Counted from the first letter of the stretch, positions 27,470-35,637 are shown. The stretch: 64,000 bases of DNA from Firmicutes bacterium UBA3553 (GCA_002381185.1 DFOA01000033.1:179385-243384), one strand, 5' to 3'. Translations and numbers: made by a program. The notes: generated by a model from the letters alone, not told the origin.

Positions 27470-28342
27470 ATGAAAAATTATGTTATAGTAACTGATTCTA
27501 CATCAGATCTTCCGGTTAACATTATTGAAGAATTTGGGATTATAGTTCTTCCTTTGGGGTTTGGATTTGAAAATGAAAATTACTTAAATTATCCTGACCA
27601 TAGGGAGCATGGAATAAATGAGTTTTATGATAGAATAAAAAAAGGTGAAAAGTCAACTACTACCCTTGTAAATGCAAAGACATTTGAGAAATATCTTGAG
27701 CCGGTACTTAATGCAGGAGATGACATATTATACTTGGGATTTTCATCGGCACTCAGCGGTACATATGGTTCATCACTGACAGCCAGAGAAGAGCTGCTGG
27801 AAAAATATAAAGATGCAAGAATAGAATGCATTGACACATTGTCGGCCTCAATGGGAGAAGGGCTGCTGGTTTATTGCGCTGCTAAAAAGAAGCAGGAAGG
27901 ATGCGGCTTAGATGAGCTGAAGCAATGGATTCTGGATAACAGATTGCATTTGTGCCACTGGTTCACAGTAGATGATTTAAATCATTTAAAACGCGGCGGC
28001 AGGATAAATACCATGACTGCAACCATAGGAACAGCATTGGGCGTTAAACCGATACTTCATGTTGACAATGAAGGACGTTTGATTCCTGTTTCCAATGTTA
28101 GAGGCAGAAAAAAATCAATAAATGCATTATTGGATCAAATGGAAGCAACATGCACAGATCCTGAGGAAAACTCAGTATTTATCAGCCATGCGAATTGTTT
28201 GGAAGACGCTGAGCATCTTGCGGATTTGATTAAAGAAAAATTTCATGTAAAAGAAACAGTAATAAATCACATAGGACCGGTTATAGGTTCTCATACGGGC
28301 CAAGGATGTCTGGCACTGTTCTTCTTCGGTACTGAAAGATAG
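27470..28342 (+). CDS. DegV family fatty-acid-binding protein, second paralogue
   Basis: A 290-residue DegV/FakB-like protein. IVTDSTSDLP opens it, FSSALSGTYGSSL marks the fatty-acid site, and HWFTVDDLNHLKRGGRI with GPVIGSHTGQGCLALFF is typical of the long DegV subgroup. It differs strongly from the first DegV at 9222. The start is the ATG at 27470, ten nt after GAAGGGA; a long upstream extension in frame has no support. A hairpin ends the gene. The palindromic promoter suggests it is regulated. Confidence 0.92.
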   Translation: MKNYVIVTDSTSDLPVNIIEEFGIIVLPLGFGFENENYLNYPDHREHGINEFYDRIKKGEKSTTTLVNAKTFEKYLEPVLNAGDDILYLGFSSALSGTYGSSLTAREELLEKYKDARIECIDTLSASMGEGLLVYCAAKKKQEGCGLDELKQWILDNRLHLCHWFTVDDLNHLKRGGRINTMTATIGTALGVKPILHVDNEGRLIPVSNVRGRKKSINALLDQMEATCTDPEENSVFISHANCLEDAEHLADLIKEKFHVKETVINHIGPVIGSHTGQGCLALFFFGTER

Positions 28343-28360
28343 AGTTTAAAAAATTTAAGA

Positions 28361-28410
28361 ACGGCAGATTGTACAAATTAAGTATTTTTGCGCAATCTGC
28401 CGTATTTTGT
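28361..28410. terminator. Hairpin between convergent genes
   Basis: ACGGCAGATTG (28361-28371) pairs perfectly with CAATCTGCCGT (28393-28403), with a 21-nt loop and ATTTTGTATT after it. Confidence 0.7.
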
Positions 28411-28416
28411 ATTTGT

Positions 28417-29796
28417 TTATTTGGCTGAACAGCTGACACATCCCGAACAGTTGTGAGATTCCTCCCACAGTTTATCTGCAACCGGTGCCCAATTCATTGC
28501 TGCATTGAAGCATTTAGAGCTTAGTTCCCTGACATTTTCAGGACTTTGCATATCCGTGGATTTTGCATCTGAGTTTTCAACCATTTCAGCTAGACGTCCG
28601 GGATTATCCAGGAGCGGACAAGGTCTCAGGTGGTTGCTGTTGAAGGGCTGATTTTGTCTGTACTGCATAAACAATGGATTCTTATATGCCTGAAGCAAGG
28701 TGCTTTCGTGAATGTTTGTGTCGGAGTAATGTATGAAAGCACAAGGTTCAATGTCTCCGTTGGCGTTAATGTGCAGGTAACATCTCCCTCCTGCTATGCA
28801 TCCGTCTATATATTCTCCGTCATTCCAAAAATCCAGAGTAAATATAGATTTGGTTTTTCTAAATTCTCTTATCTGTTGATACATATATTCACGCTGCTGT
28901 GCTGTTGCTAATAACTCCGGAACCGCACCGGTGCCTACGGGCATATAGGTGAAAAACCATGCAAATTTTGCTCCCTTTTCCACCATGTCGTCAATGTATT
29001 TTTCGCTCCCTATTACATGGGTATTTTTGCTTGTGTAGCAGCATGAAATACCAAACGGCAGCTTTTTGTCTTTCAGTATTTTCATTGCTTTAGTCAATGC
29101 GTTATAAGTGCCTTCACCTCTCCTGAAGTCTGTTTCTTCCTCAAATCCCTCAACACTTATTGCGGGAATGAAGTTTTTAACCCTGAGCATGTCATCGGCA
29201 AACTTTTCGTCAATCAATGTAGCGTTCGTGAAGGCGAGGAACGCACAGTCATCATGTTTTTCGCAAAGCCTGATGATATCATCTTTTCGGACCAGAGGCT
29301 CTCCTCCGGAATAAATATACATATAGGTTCCTAATTTTTTGCCCTGTTCTATAATGCTGTCCAAGGTATCAAGATCCATATTCATTTTGCTGCCGTAATC
29401 GGCAGCCCAGCAGCCCGTGCAGTGCAAATTGCATGCAGATGTGGGGTCCATCAAAATTGCCCAGGGTACATTGCAGTTATTTTCGGCTCTTGCTTTCGCC
29501 TGGCGCTTTCCGCCGATTATTGTAGCATTTATTATAAAGTTTTCAAAAAATTTTTTTCTTACACCAGGATCAATATCTGTATAAAGACTTTTTACAAGCT
29601 TATACCAGTTGCTGTCTTTATCTCTGAGCACTGAACTAATGGTGTTCATCTGTCTGTTTACAACGCCGTCCTTGTCAAATTTCTCAACCCATTCTAATAT
29701 TTTTGTAATATTATTGTCAGGGTCGGTGTCTAAATATGCGAGAACCTTTTTTAAACCATAAGACTGCATATTTTCAATTATACTCATTTCACTCAT
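28417..29796 (-). CDS. Radical SAM/SPASM protein
   Basis: A 459-residue radical SAM enzyme of unknown substrate. A helical N-terminal region of about 105 residues precedes the core. The cluster motif is ACNLHCTGC (Cys122, Cys126, Cys129), followed by YIYSGGEPLVR for SAM binding. After the barrel, GGRCYLHINANGDIEPC (residues about 340-360) is a SPASM-like auxiliary cluster motif, and the protein ends in CSGCVSC. GGGAGGAG lies before the ATG. It is divergent from a cluster-less paralogue at 30014 across a 217-bp region with three operator-like dyads. No precursor peptide gene was seen nearby. Confidence 0.9.
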   Translation of the reverse strand: MSEMSIIENMQSYGLKKVLAYLDTDPDNNITKILEWVEKFDKDGVVNRQMNTISSVLRDKDSNWYKLVKSLYTDIDPGVRKKFFENFIINATIIGGKRQAKARAENNCNVPWAILMDPTSACNLHCTGCWAADYGSKMNMDLDTLDSIIEQGKKLGTYMYIYSGGEPLVRKDDIIRLCEKHDDCAFLAFTNATLIDEKFADDMLRVKNFIPAISVEGFEEETDFRRGEGTYNALTKAMKILKDKKLPFGISCCYTSKNTHVIGSEKYIDDMVEKGAKFAWFFTYMPVGTGAVPELLATAQQREYMYQQIREFRKTKSIFTLDFWNDGEYIDGCIAGGRCYLHINANGDIEPCAFIHYSDTNIHESTLLQAYKNPLFMQYRQNQPFNSNHLRPCPLLDNPGRLAEMVENSDAKSTDMQSPENVRELSSKCFNAAMNWAPVADKLWEESHNCSGCVSCSAK

Positions 29797-29871
29797 ATAT
29801 AACTCCTCCCTTTAAATAACAATGACATCATCTTTATATAATTATATTATCGGTTTGAAAAAGTTACACTA

Positions 29872-29946
29872 GACAATATATTTATATGTCTTAAATTCAG
29901 ACACTTTTAAATATTGTCGGACTTTTTGACATTTAAAAATTTTGTC
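29872..29946. promoter_or_regulatory. Three phased GACA-N11-TGTC operator-like dyads
   Basis: GACA-N11-TGTC occurs at 29872-29890, 29900-29918 and 29928-29946. The starts are exactly 28 bp apart and the spacer is 11 in every case. The third copy includes a perfect TTGACA (-35 hexamer, 29926-29931) facing the paralogue gene. The first overlaps TTGTCT, a possible -35 for the radical SAM gene on the other strand. The local TetR regulator is the obvious candidate binder, by inference. Confidence 0.75.
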
Positions 29947-30013
29947 TATTTGTAGAAAGATTAAAAAGATATATTATATATTAAGGATTATTAATTACAA
30001 TGGAGATTCAAGG

Positions 30014-31063
30014 ATGGAAAATTATAAATTAGTTCATGCAATAATTAAAATTGCTGTTGAGAACGGAATACGCTACATTGAAGACAATCCTAAAAGAGGT
30101 GTAAGAAACCTGCTGGATTTAGGTGAATATTTTGCATCAGGCCGGTTTCAGAAGGTCTTTTTTGAGCTGGCCCATGAAATACTGAATAATGAAGGCAGCT
30201 GCTACTATGATATTATTGAAAACCTGGTTAAAAACACAAATCACAGAAATTTGACCGTATATGGCATGAACATCGGATACAACAGCCTTACATACGGAGC
30301 AAATATTATAAGAGAACATGAAAAAAAGCACGGCTATAATGTACCTTGGACCATAGTCTTTGCCTTTGAGGAAAAAAATGATAAACATCTCACAGGTGAT
30401 GAAATCTTAAATATTATAAATTCCGGTAAAAAAATAGGAATATACAGCTATATGATTTTGCTGGGTAAAAATAACATATGGGATATATTATATGATGTCT
30501 TTGATAAGAATGATGACTGTGCTTTTACATTATTCATAGACCCGGACATAATCAATGAAGAAACAGTCAAAAAAATAAACATTGCTTCCAATATCTGCAT
30601 CTTTGTTTCAATCGATAATTTAGACAGTTCAAATGACGATATGGTGGAAAAGTTTAATATAATGAGAAAATACAAATGCCTCTATGGCGGATATTACTAT
30701 TACGATGACAGCAATGCAGAAAATATTACAAATGGAATGATAGCGTGCGAATTGCTGTCACTGAATTTGAATTTTGCCATTTTTATAAGAAAAACGGGCT
30801 GCAGTGAAGAGGTGGCTGATGACATCTGTGATTATATCTTAAGAACAAGGACAAAAATTAATTCTCCTGTATTTTTAATTGACTTTTACGGAGACTATGC
30901 ACGTATTGACAGAATTATTTCAGTAGAACCATGCTTTTTAAGCATCAACAGCTATGGTCAAATATGTGTTTCAAATATTACAAACGAAACGGAGTACAAT
31001 ATTCGATGCGCTTCTCTGGAAAATATTTTAGACCATACAATGCCCAGGGTAAAATATATCTAG
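30014..31063 (+). CDS. Cluster-less radical SAM paralogue (putative pseudoenzyme)
   Basis: A 349-residue protein collinear with the divergent radical SAM enzyme. Residues 108-112 read YNVPW against CNVPW at the same position in the enzyme. Further on, SGKKIGIYSYM matches QGKKLGTYMYI, KNDDCAFTLF matches KHDDCAFLAF, and CFLSINSYGQI matches CYLHINANGDI. The CxxxCxxC loop is gone: the corresponding stretch is KNDKHLTGDE, and about 16 residues are missing. The auxiliary-cluster cysteines and the C-terminal 70 residues are also absent. The frame is otherwise intact with a GGAG site at 30002, so it looks selected, not decayed. It may be a partner or regulator of the enzyme. I start at 30014, not the upstream ATG at 29942. 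Confidence 0.8.
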   Translation: MENYKLVHAIIKIAVENGIRYIEDNPKRGVRNLLDLGEYFASGRFQKVFFELAHEILNNEGSCYYDIIENLVKNTNHRNLTVYGMNIGYNSLTYGANIIREHEKKHGYNVPWTIVFAFEEKNDKHLTGDEILNIINSGKKIGIYSYMILLGKNNIWDILYDVFDKNDDCAFTLFIDPDIINEETVKKINIASNICIFVSIDNLDSSNDDMVEKFNIMRKYKCLYGGYYYYDDSNAENITNGMIACELLSLNLNFAIFIRKTGCSEEVADDICDYILRTRTKINSPVFLIDFYGDYARIDRIISVEPCFLSINSYGQICVSNITNETEYNIRCASLENILDHTMPRVKYI

Positions 31064-31596
31064 CTGCTTTCAAAAAATGTTTTTGCTACACCCTCAACCG
31101 CATTTTTCAACAGTTCAACAAACTTATCCGGAGGAATTGCAGCTCCTTCCAACAGCCATCTTGAAATAGAAACCCTTATGGCATCAGCATAAAATGTAGC
31201 GTAAAAGTCCACATTTCTGTTGTTTTTAAACACATCATTCAAGTGTACCGTTAAAATAGGATGTAGTACCTCGATAAAATATTCTGAAAATGAATTTTGT
31301 CCTGTAACTTGGAAGGCGTTTTTGTAAAAGATTTTGTTTTTATAAAAAAATTCACAGATTTTTTCTAGGACTTCCCATGAGGACATAGACAAATCCTTAA
31401 TGGTCACTATGAATTCAGTATAATAAATCCAATTGACAAGATCGTATTTGTCCTTGAAATGATAGTAAAAGCTCTGTCTGTTCATATTGCAGCCTTCAAC
31501 TATGTCACTTATATTAATTTTTTTCATGGGGCGTTCTTCCATTAATTTCTTCATGGATTCCGCCAAAGCCTTCTTGGTGATTTGAGAATCAGACAT
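31060..31596 (-). CDS. TetR/AcrR family transcriptional regulator
   Basis: A 178-residue TetR-type regulator. The N-terminal helix-turn-helix reads INISDIVEGCNMNRQSFYYH, followed by the usual FKDKYDLVNWIYY. The C-terminal ligand domain resembles the DhaS-type (TetR_C_8) group. Its stop codon overlaps that of the cluster-less radical SAM paralogue on a shared CTAG. No GACA-N11-TGTC dyad was seen upstream of this gene itself, so autoregulation through the same site is not supported. It is the likely binder of the three dyads at 29872-29946. AAAGGAATGATACC lies before the ATG. Confidence 0.9.
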   Translation of the reverse strand: MSDSQITKKALAESMKKLMEERPMKKINISDIVEGCNMNRQSFYYHFKDKYDLVNWIYYTEFIVTIKDLSMSSWEVLEKICEFFYKNKIFYKNAFQVTGQNSFSEYFIEVLHPILTVHLNDVFKNNRNVDFYATFYADAIRVSISRWLLEGAAIPPDKFVELLKNAVEGVAKTFFESS

Positions 31597-31736
31597 GGTA
31601 TCATTCCTTTCATACTCACAATGAAAGAATTAATAATAGAGTAAAATATACTGTTAAATCCATTCTATCACCAAGTTGGTTTTATTTAAAGACAAATTTT
31701 AACGGAAGAACATATATAAAGAAGTAATTTTTCCTT

Positions 31737-32591
31737 CTATATATTAAATGGTTGCTTTTGATGCGCCCTTTTTTTCCAGTAGACAAAAAGTACAATCAGA
31801 AAAGATACAGTCTGAGCAATTGAAATACGTACCACCTGTAGTTCATCCGCTCCGGAGGTTGTTGTAACATGTAAGATGTTGATTATTGTGTTATTAAAAA
31901 AATGATCAGCCATAGGCATCCAAAGAGAACCGGTTATCTTTGTCAGCAAACAAAATTTCACTCCCGTAATTCCTGTTGTTAAGATAAGCATTAAAGCAGA
32001 CATAATAGCCCCGGTTGTGCTGATTTCTCCATCCAACAGGCTGCGGACAGGAGCTGCGATATGCCATATCCCGAAAAGAACAGAGGATAAAATGACTGAT
32101 TTTGCAAATGAATATTTTGTTTCAGACAGCTTGATGAACAAGCCTCGAAAAACACCTTCTTCCATAGCCACATTGATAATATTTCCGATAATGCAAAAAG
32201 CAAAAAACAAAATGCCGGTTTCTCTGCCTTGATTGCCGCTAATTGCATATCTGGTTACATATACCTGCATTGAAGGCGGGACGCCTTTTGAAAGATGAAT
32301 AAAAAACTCAGCTCCATAGGCACTTATAAATGCGGCGGCTCCAAGCAACATACCATAAAATACATTTCTTCCCATTGACGTACTTGCGAAGCCTGTTTCT
32401 TCCCATTTAAATGAAAAATACCGAACTGCCAGTATGAGTACAAAGATACCCATCAGCTTATGTATAAATGACTCACCAAAAATGCTTTGGTCTGTACGGA
32501 TAAACATGTATTCTATCGCTCTGAACACAAAGCATATCAAATAAATGACAATAATAGATTTCAAAGGATGATGCAGTTTATTTTCTATCAT
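31737..32591 (-). CDS. CPBP family intramembrane metalloprotease
   Basis: A 284-residue membrane protein with about eight hydrophobic segments and the three CPBP (Abi) motifs: EEGVFRGLF (EExxxR), LFGIWHI (FxxxH) and MADHFFNN (HxxxN-like). Members cleave CAAX proteins or process and give immunity to peptides; the target here is unknown. The start at 32591 (MIENKLHH) has a GGGAGA site, whereas an upstream extension to 32639 would cover it. The gap 32592-32807 upstream shows no other gene. Confidence 0.88.
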   Translation of the reverse strand: MIENKLHHPLKSIIVIYLICFVFRAIEYMFIRTDQSIFGESFIHKLMGIFVLILAVRYFSFKWEETGFASTSMGRNVFYGMLLGAAAFISAYGAEFFIHLSKGVPPSMQVYVTRYAISGNQGRETGILFFAFCIIGNIINVAMEEGVFRGLFIKLSETKYSFAKSVILSSVLFGIWHIAAPVRSLLDGEISTTGAIMSALMLILTTGITGVKFCLLTKITGSLWMPMADHFFNNTIINILHVTTTSGADELQVVRISIAQTVSFLIVLFVYWKKRAHQKQPFNI

Positions 32592-32807
32592 ATATTGATT
32601 CTCCCGTAATATAAATAATATGTGATTAATTTTGAACACAGATTACCACTCCTGAACTTGGCAACGTTTGTACAGACAGGATAATAACTATGCAAAACGC
32701 TGAATTGCATCTAATTGTTGTAATTTATGCTTATTTTAGCATACGAAAAAATAGAAGTCAATTGCAGCAGTGAAAGATACTTTTTAATTAATTTCCATTT
32801 TGTATAC

Positions 32808-32854
32808 TTGACAGCAAATATTTGGTAATATATGCTAAGTAGTAAATATTACTA
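32808..32854 (+). promoter_or_regulatory. Promoter with start-site palindrome
   Basis: TTGACA (32808-32813) and TATGCT (32831-32836) are 17 bp apart. TAGTAA-ATA-TTACTA (32840-32854) is a perfect 6-bp-arm dyad exactly at the expected transcription start, a position typical of a repressor site. Confidence 0.6.
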
Positions 32855-32872
32855 ATTAGGAGCTGTAATAAC

Positions 32873-32935
32873 ATGAGAAACAGTATACAGAGACAAACGA
32901 TACTAGATTCGTCTTCAATAAAGGAAAGGATATGA
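32873..32935 (+). pseudogene. 20-codon ORF resembling the N-terminus of a Fur-family regulator
   Basis: AGGAGCTGTAATAAC precedes an ATG that opens MRNSIQRQTILDSSSIKERI and then stops. The first dozen residues match the start of Fur/PerR-type regulators (an R-x-S-x-Q-R-x-x-I-L-D pattern), after which the homology ends. It is either a remnant left by a large deletion or a coupled leader peptide: its TGA overlaps the first ATG of the DUF4491 gene as ATGA. The similarity is short, so this is tentative. Confidence 0.4.
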
Positions 32936-32937
32936 CT

Positions 32938-33255
32938 ATGGATGGATTTTTGATTGGAATAGGAACATTTTTAATTATTGGAATTCTTCACCCTGTAGTA
33001 ATCAAGACAGAATATTATTTTGGAAAAAATGTATGGCCTGTTTTCCTGGTTCTGGGTCTTGGAAGTATATCCGGCTCATTTCTCGTGAGTTCTGTCCTAG
33101 TCTCCGCCTTGCTTTCAGTGCTGGGATTTTCTCTTTTGTGGAGTATACGTGAGTTGTTTGAACAGGAGGAACGCGTCAAAAAAGGCTGGCATCCTGCCAA
33201 TCCACGCAGATGTCATGCTCAGACAGGAGAAAAGAAATTTGACATAATGAATTAA
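32938..33255 (+). CDS. DUF4491 family membrane protein
   Basis: A 105-residue protein with three hydrophobic segments. It shows the hallmark order GIGTFLIIGILHPVVIKTEY, GKNVWPVFLVLG, then LLWSIRELFEQEERVKKGW, characteristic of DUF4491, a family of unknown function. I use the ATG at 32938 because relatives begin two residues before the GF/GI motif; the ATG at 32932, coupled to the preceding short ORF, is also possible. It sits behind the palindromic promoter at 32808 and ends in a terminator hairpin. Confidence 0.85.
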   Translation: MDGFLIGIGTFLIIGILHPVVIKTEYYFGKNVWPVFLVLGLGSISGSFLVSSVLVSALLSVLGFSLLWSIRELFEQEERVKKGWHPANPRRCHAQTGEKKFDIMN

Positions 33256-33264
33256 ACAGCATCA

Positions 33265-33300
33265 GGACTGAATCCTGTACAAACAGGGCTCAGTCCATTT
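33265..33300 (+). terminator. Terminator after DUF4491
   Basis: GGACTGA (33265-33271) pairs with TCAGTCC (33290-33296), with CCTGT/ACAGG continuing the stem inside; ATTTATTTAAT follows. Confidence 0.75.
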
Positions 33301-33370
33301 ATTTAATATGTTTGATATTATAATAACGTATGTAATTCCAATATAAGGATACTAGTCATAAAATAAATCT

Positions 33371-33898
33371 CTATAAAGGGTTGTTGTTTTCTCCGTTTAA
33401 TTCATCTCTTTGATGTGGTGGAATATCAGTTCTTTCTTCAATATTAGGTACACCTTCAAGCTGTGAAACTGCGATCATATTAATCTCAAAGTCAGATGTT
33501 GTACCAGGAAACAAACGTATATTGTACACACTGGTAGCAAAATATCCAAAAGCGTCTACCCTTAAATTATATGTTGAAAAGTTATATTCAGGTCCTGCTA
33601 TTTGAGTTCCTAGGCTATACGAAATAGGCAGCTCAACTCTGATTGGGTTAAGGGTTGTTATTAAATGCATGATTGGAATATCCCTTTCTGTTCCACGAGT
33701 AACATAGATTGTTATAGTCGCATTAGGTACAGGTGCTTTATCACTTTGTCTAACTATATTAAGTTTTATAAATCCAGTATTGCTTGTGTTTTCTAACATA
33801 TTAACGTAACGCTTAGGATATATATTTCTTGAATCATATGAATTAAAACATTGTTCCGTATATAAGTTAATTAATTGTTGTTGGTTTTTATTATTCAT
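33371..33898 (-). CDS. Stand-alone spore-lysin-type N-terminal domain
   Basis: A 175-residue protein without signal peptide or catalytic domain. Residues about 40-150 follow a pattern I know from the N-terminal part of clostridial spore cortex-lytic SleC-like proteins: GFIKLNIVRQSDKAPVPNAT, then LPISYSLG, YNLRVDAFGYF, and finally LFPGTTSDFEINM. This is probably a carboxypeptidase-regulatory-like beta-sandwich. Here it occurs alone, preceded by a polar helix and followed by a short disordered tail. I infer a spore-associated role from the domain only. The start at 33898 has AGAAAGGG about nine nt upstream. The 33917-34117 stretch before it holds no gene. Confidence 0.55.
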   Translation of the reverse strand: MNNKNQQQLINLYTEQCFNSYDSRNIYPKRYVNMLENTSNTGFIKLNIVRQSDKAPVPNATITIYVTRGTERDIPIMHLITTLNPIRVELPISYSLGTQIAGPEYNFSTYNLRVDAFGYFATSVYNIRLFPGTTSDFEINMIAVSQLEGVPNIEERTDIPPHQRDELNGENNNPL

Positions 33899-34117
33899 TA
33901 TACTACCCTTTCTCATAAATCATTAACTGAATATTATATATTATATGCAATTTAAGTATTTAAGTTAGAATTAAATAATCAAAGAATATCCATAACGATA
34001 CTTTAAGAAGTCAGAGCATTTATGAACTGCTGTTCAGATAATAATCATTGATATTAGATTACTGATATAAAGTTAATATTGAATTAAGAAAAACTTCAAT
34101 TTAATATGGATTCAAAA

Positions 34118-34152
34118 AAACACATGTTATTTAATAAAAATTTCATGTGTTT
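34118..34152 (-). terminator. Terminator for the S66 peptidase gene
   Basis: AAACACATG (34118-34126) pairs with CATGTGTTT (34144-34152). The run of A on the left reads as a T-tract on the reverse strand. Confidence 0.75.
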
Positions 34153-34198
34153 ATAATTTAATTTATTTTTGTGGTTCAGGTTTAAAGTTATATAAAAA

Positions 34199-35134
34199 TT
34201 AATGCCTTAATATTTTCAATAAAACTGTTGAATCTTTCGCTTTAATTTCTGCAACTCCGCCAATTGGAAATGTCGCAATTGGAAAGACATGCCCAAAATC
34301 AACATTAAAGATAATAGGAATATTTTTAAGTTGTTTTTTAGTTGATACTATTCTTTGAATTGTGCGTACATCCATTTTACAACTACTGTCAAAACGTCCG
34401 AATACTATGCCTCTTATTCCATTAGGTCCCACTGTTTGAATTAGTGACTGCAGATTCCTTTCAAATTCAGCTGTAAAATAATCGCCCATGATATTATCAT
34501 CCTCAAGGAATAATATCTTATTTGTTAGTTCAGGCATAAATTCTGTGCCCTGCAGCAGATTCAGTGTGCAAAGATTTCCACCTATGATTTCGCCCTCACA
34601 AGTCCCTTCATTAATAACATCATACTTACGCGCTTCCTCTGAGGGATTAATAAAATATTCAATAGGCTGCATAAGGCATTTTTCAAAATAACTGTTTGTA
34701 AATTCAATATTATTGTTATATCCAAATGAACAAAAATGAGGCCCGTGATAAGTAACTAATTTCGTTTTTGCATAAACCGCATTTAGTAAAGCAGTAATAT
34801 CAGAAAAACCACATAAAATCTTTGGATTACTTTCTATAATAGAGTAATCTATGTACTCTAATAATTGATTAACATTGAATCCACCAATACATGTAAGTAT
34901 AGCTTTTACATTTTTATCAAGAAAGGCTTCGTGTAGGTCCTCTATACGTGATTGTATGCTTGAAGATTTCGTTTCATCAATTTCACGGCTATATTTTGAA
35001 AAAGAAACAACAAATCCTTTCTCTGAAAGAAATTTCAGAGCATTATCAAATACGGTTTGCCTAACTGAACTTAAACTTCGAGAAGGTGCAATTACTCTTA
35101 TCTCATTGCCAATACTTAATTTGTCAGCAATCAT
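34199..35134 (-). CDS. S66 family LD-carboxypeptidase / MccF-like serine peptidase
   Basis: A 311-residue S66 peptidase. The N-terminal sheet has IRVIAPSRSLS; the nucleophile serine lies in CGFSDITAL; EIIGGNLCTL and LFLEDDN carry the glutamate region; and the catalytic His is in the NVDFGHVFPIAT segment. Relatives either trim murein tetrapeptides or hydrolyse microcin C-type conjugates for self-immunity. The EDDN loop and absence of a signal peptide fit the MccF-like cytoplasmic group better, but this is not decisive. GGGGTGAAAGATA precedes the ATG. Monocistronic. Confidence 0.85.
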   Translation of the reverse strand: MIADKLSIGNEIRVIAPSRSLSSVRQTVFDNALKFLSEKGFVVSFSKYSREIDETKSSSIQSRIEDLHEAFLDKNVKAILTCIGGFNVNQLLEYIDYSIIESNPKILCGFSDITALLNAVYAKTKLVTYHGPHFCSFGYNNNIEFTNSYFEKCLMQPIEYFINPSEEARKYDVINEGTCEGEIIGGNLCTLNLLQGTEFMPELTNKILFLEDDNIMGDYFTAEFERNLQSLIQTVGPNGIRGIVFGRFDSSCKMDVRTIQRIVSTKKQLKNIPIIFNVDFGHVFPIATFPIGGVAEIKAKDSTVLLKILRH

Positions 35135-35440
35135 TATCTTTCACCCCGCACAATATAAATATTTTTTAAATAAACTATAATTCAGATTTTCCATATAATT
35201 GTAATTTATTTGTGCTTAAAATGCAAATGTTTATTATTTATATAGTAACGAAAAGACTAGCTAAAAACATAAAAAATACTACGATGGTTGCTCTGCAAAT
35301 TACCAATTGACTTTAGTCTCTTTAGAAATTACCTTGAATAAAACTGAAGATGTGCTCCTTAAAATCGAGTAGGCGTGTTCTTCTGACAATAAGATACAAA
35401 ATTTCAAATATTTCTTTTTAGGCTAAGTTTTAAAAAACCA

Positions 35441-35470
35441 TTGACATCAACCAATATTTTAAGGTATAAT
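35441..35470 (+). promoter_or_regulatory. Strong promoter for tRNA-Ser
   Basis: TTGACA (35441-35446) and TATAAT (35465-35470), 18 bp apart, both consensus, 24 bp before the tRNA. The rest of the gap from 35135 shows no gene. Confidence 0.85.
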
Positions 35471-35493
35471 AACATCTGCTGTAAAGCACTTTT

Positions 35494-35583
35494 GGAGAGT
35501 TGTCCGAGTGGTTTAAGGAGCACGCCTGGAAAGCGTGTATACGGGTTACTGTATCGAGGGTTCGAATCCCTCATTCTCCGCCA
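35494..35583 (+). tRNA. tRNA-Ser (anticodon GGA)
   Basis: A class II tRNA with a full cloverleaf. The acceptor GGAGAGT pairs with ATTCTCC, and the anticodon stem CACGC/GCGTG encloses CTGGAAA, giving anticodon GGA (35528-35530), which reads UCC/UCU. A long variable arm and the GGTTCGAATCC T-loop follow, with discriminator G and encoded CCA. It is an isolated single-gene transcript with its own promoter and a hairpin terminator 13 bp downstream. Confidence 0.97.
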
Positions 35584-35595
35584 TAATTTTTATCA

Positions 35596-35637
35596 AAAGA
35601 AGTCAATTGTTATTACAGTTGGCTTCTTTACATTTTT
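35596..35637 (+). terminator. Terminator after tRNA-Ser; copy 1 of a duplicated hairpin
   Basis: AAAGAAGTCAATTGT (35596-35610) pairs with ACAGTTGGCTTCTTT (35615-35629) with G-T pairs, followed by ACATTTTTT. A very similar hairpin lies at 36039-36072. Confidence 0.75.

Noticed and set aside
29872..29946. CRISPR-like array
   Set aside because: The 28-bp period recalls a repeat-spacer unit, but only four-base half-sites are conserved; they are dyads, not direct repeats of a long unit.
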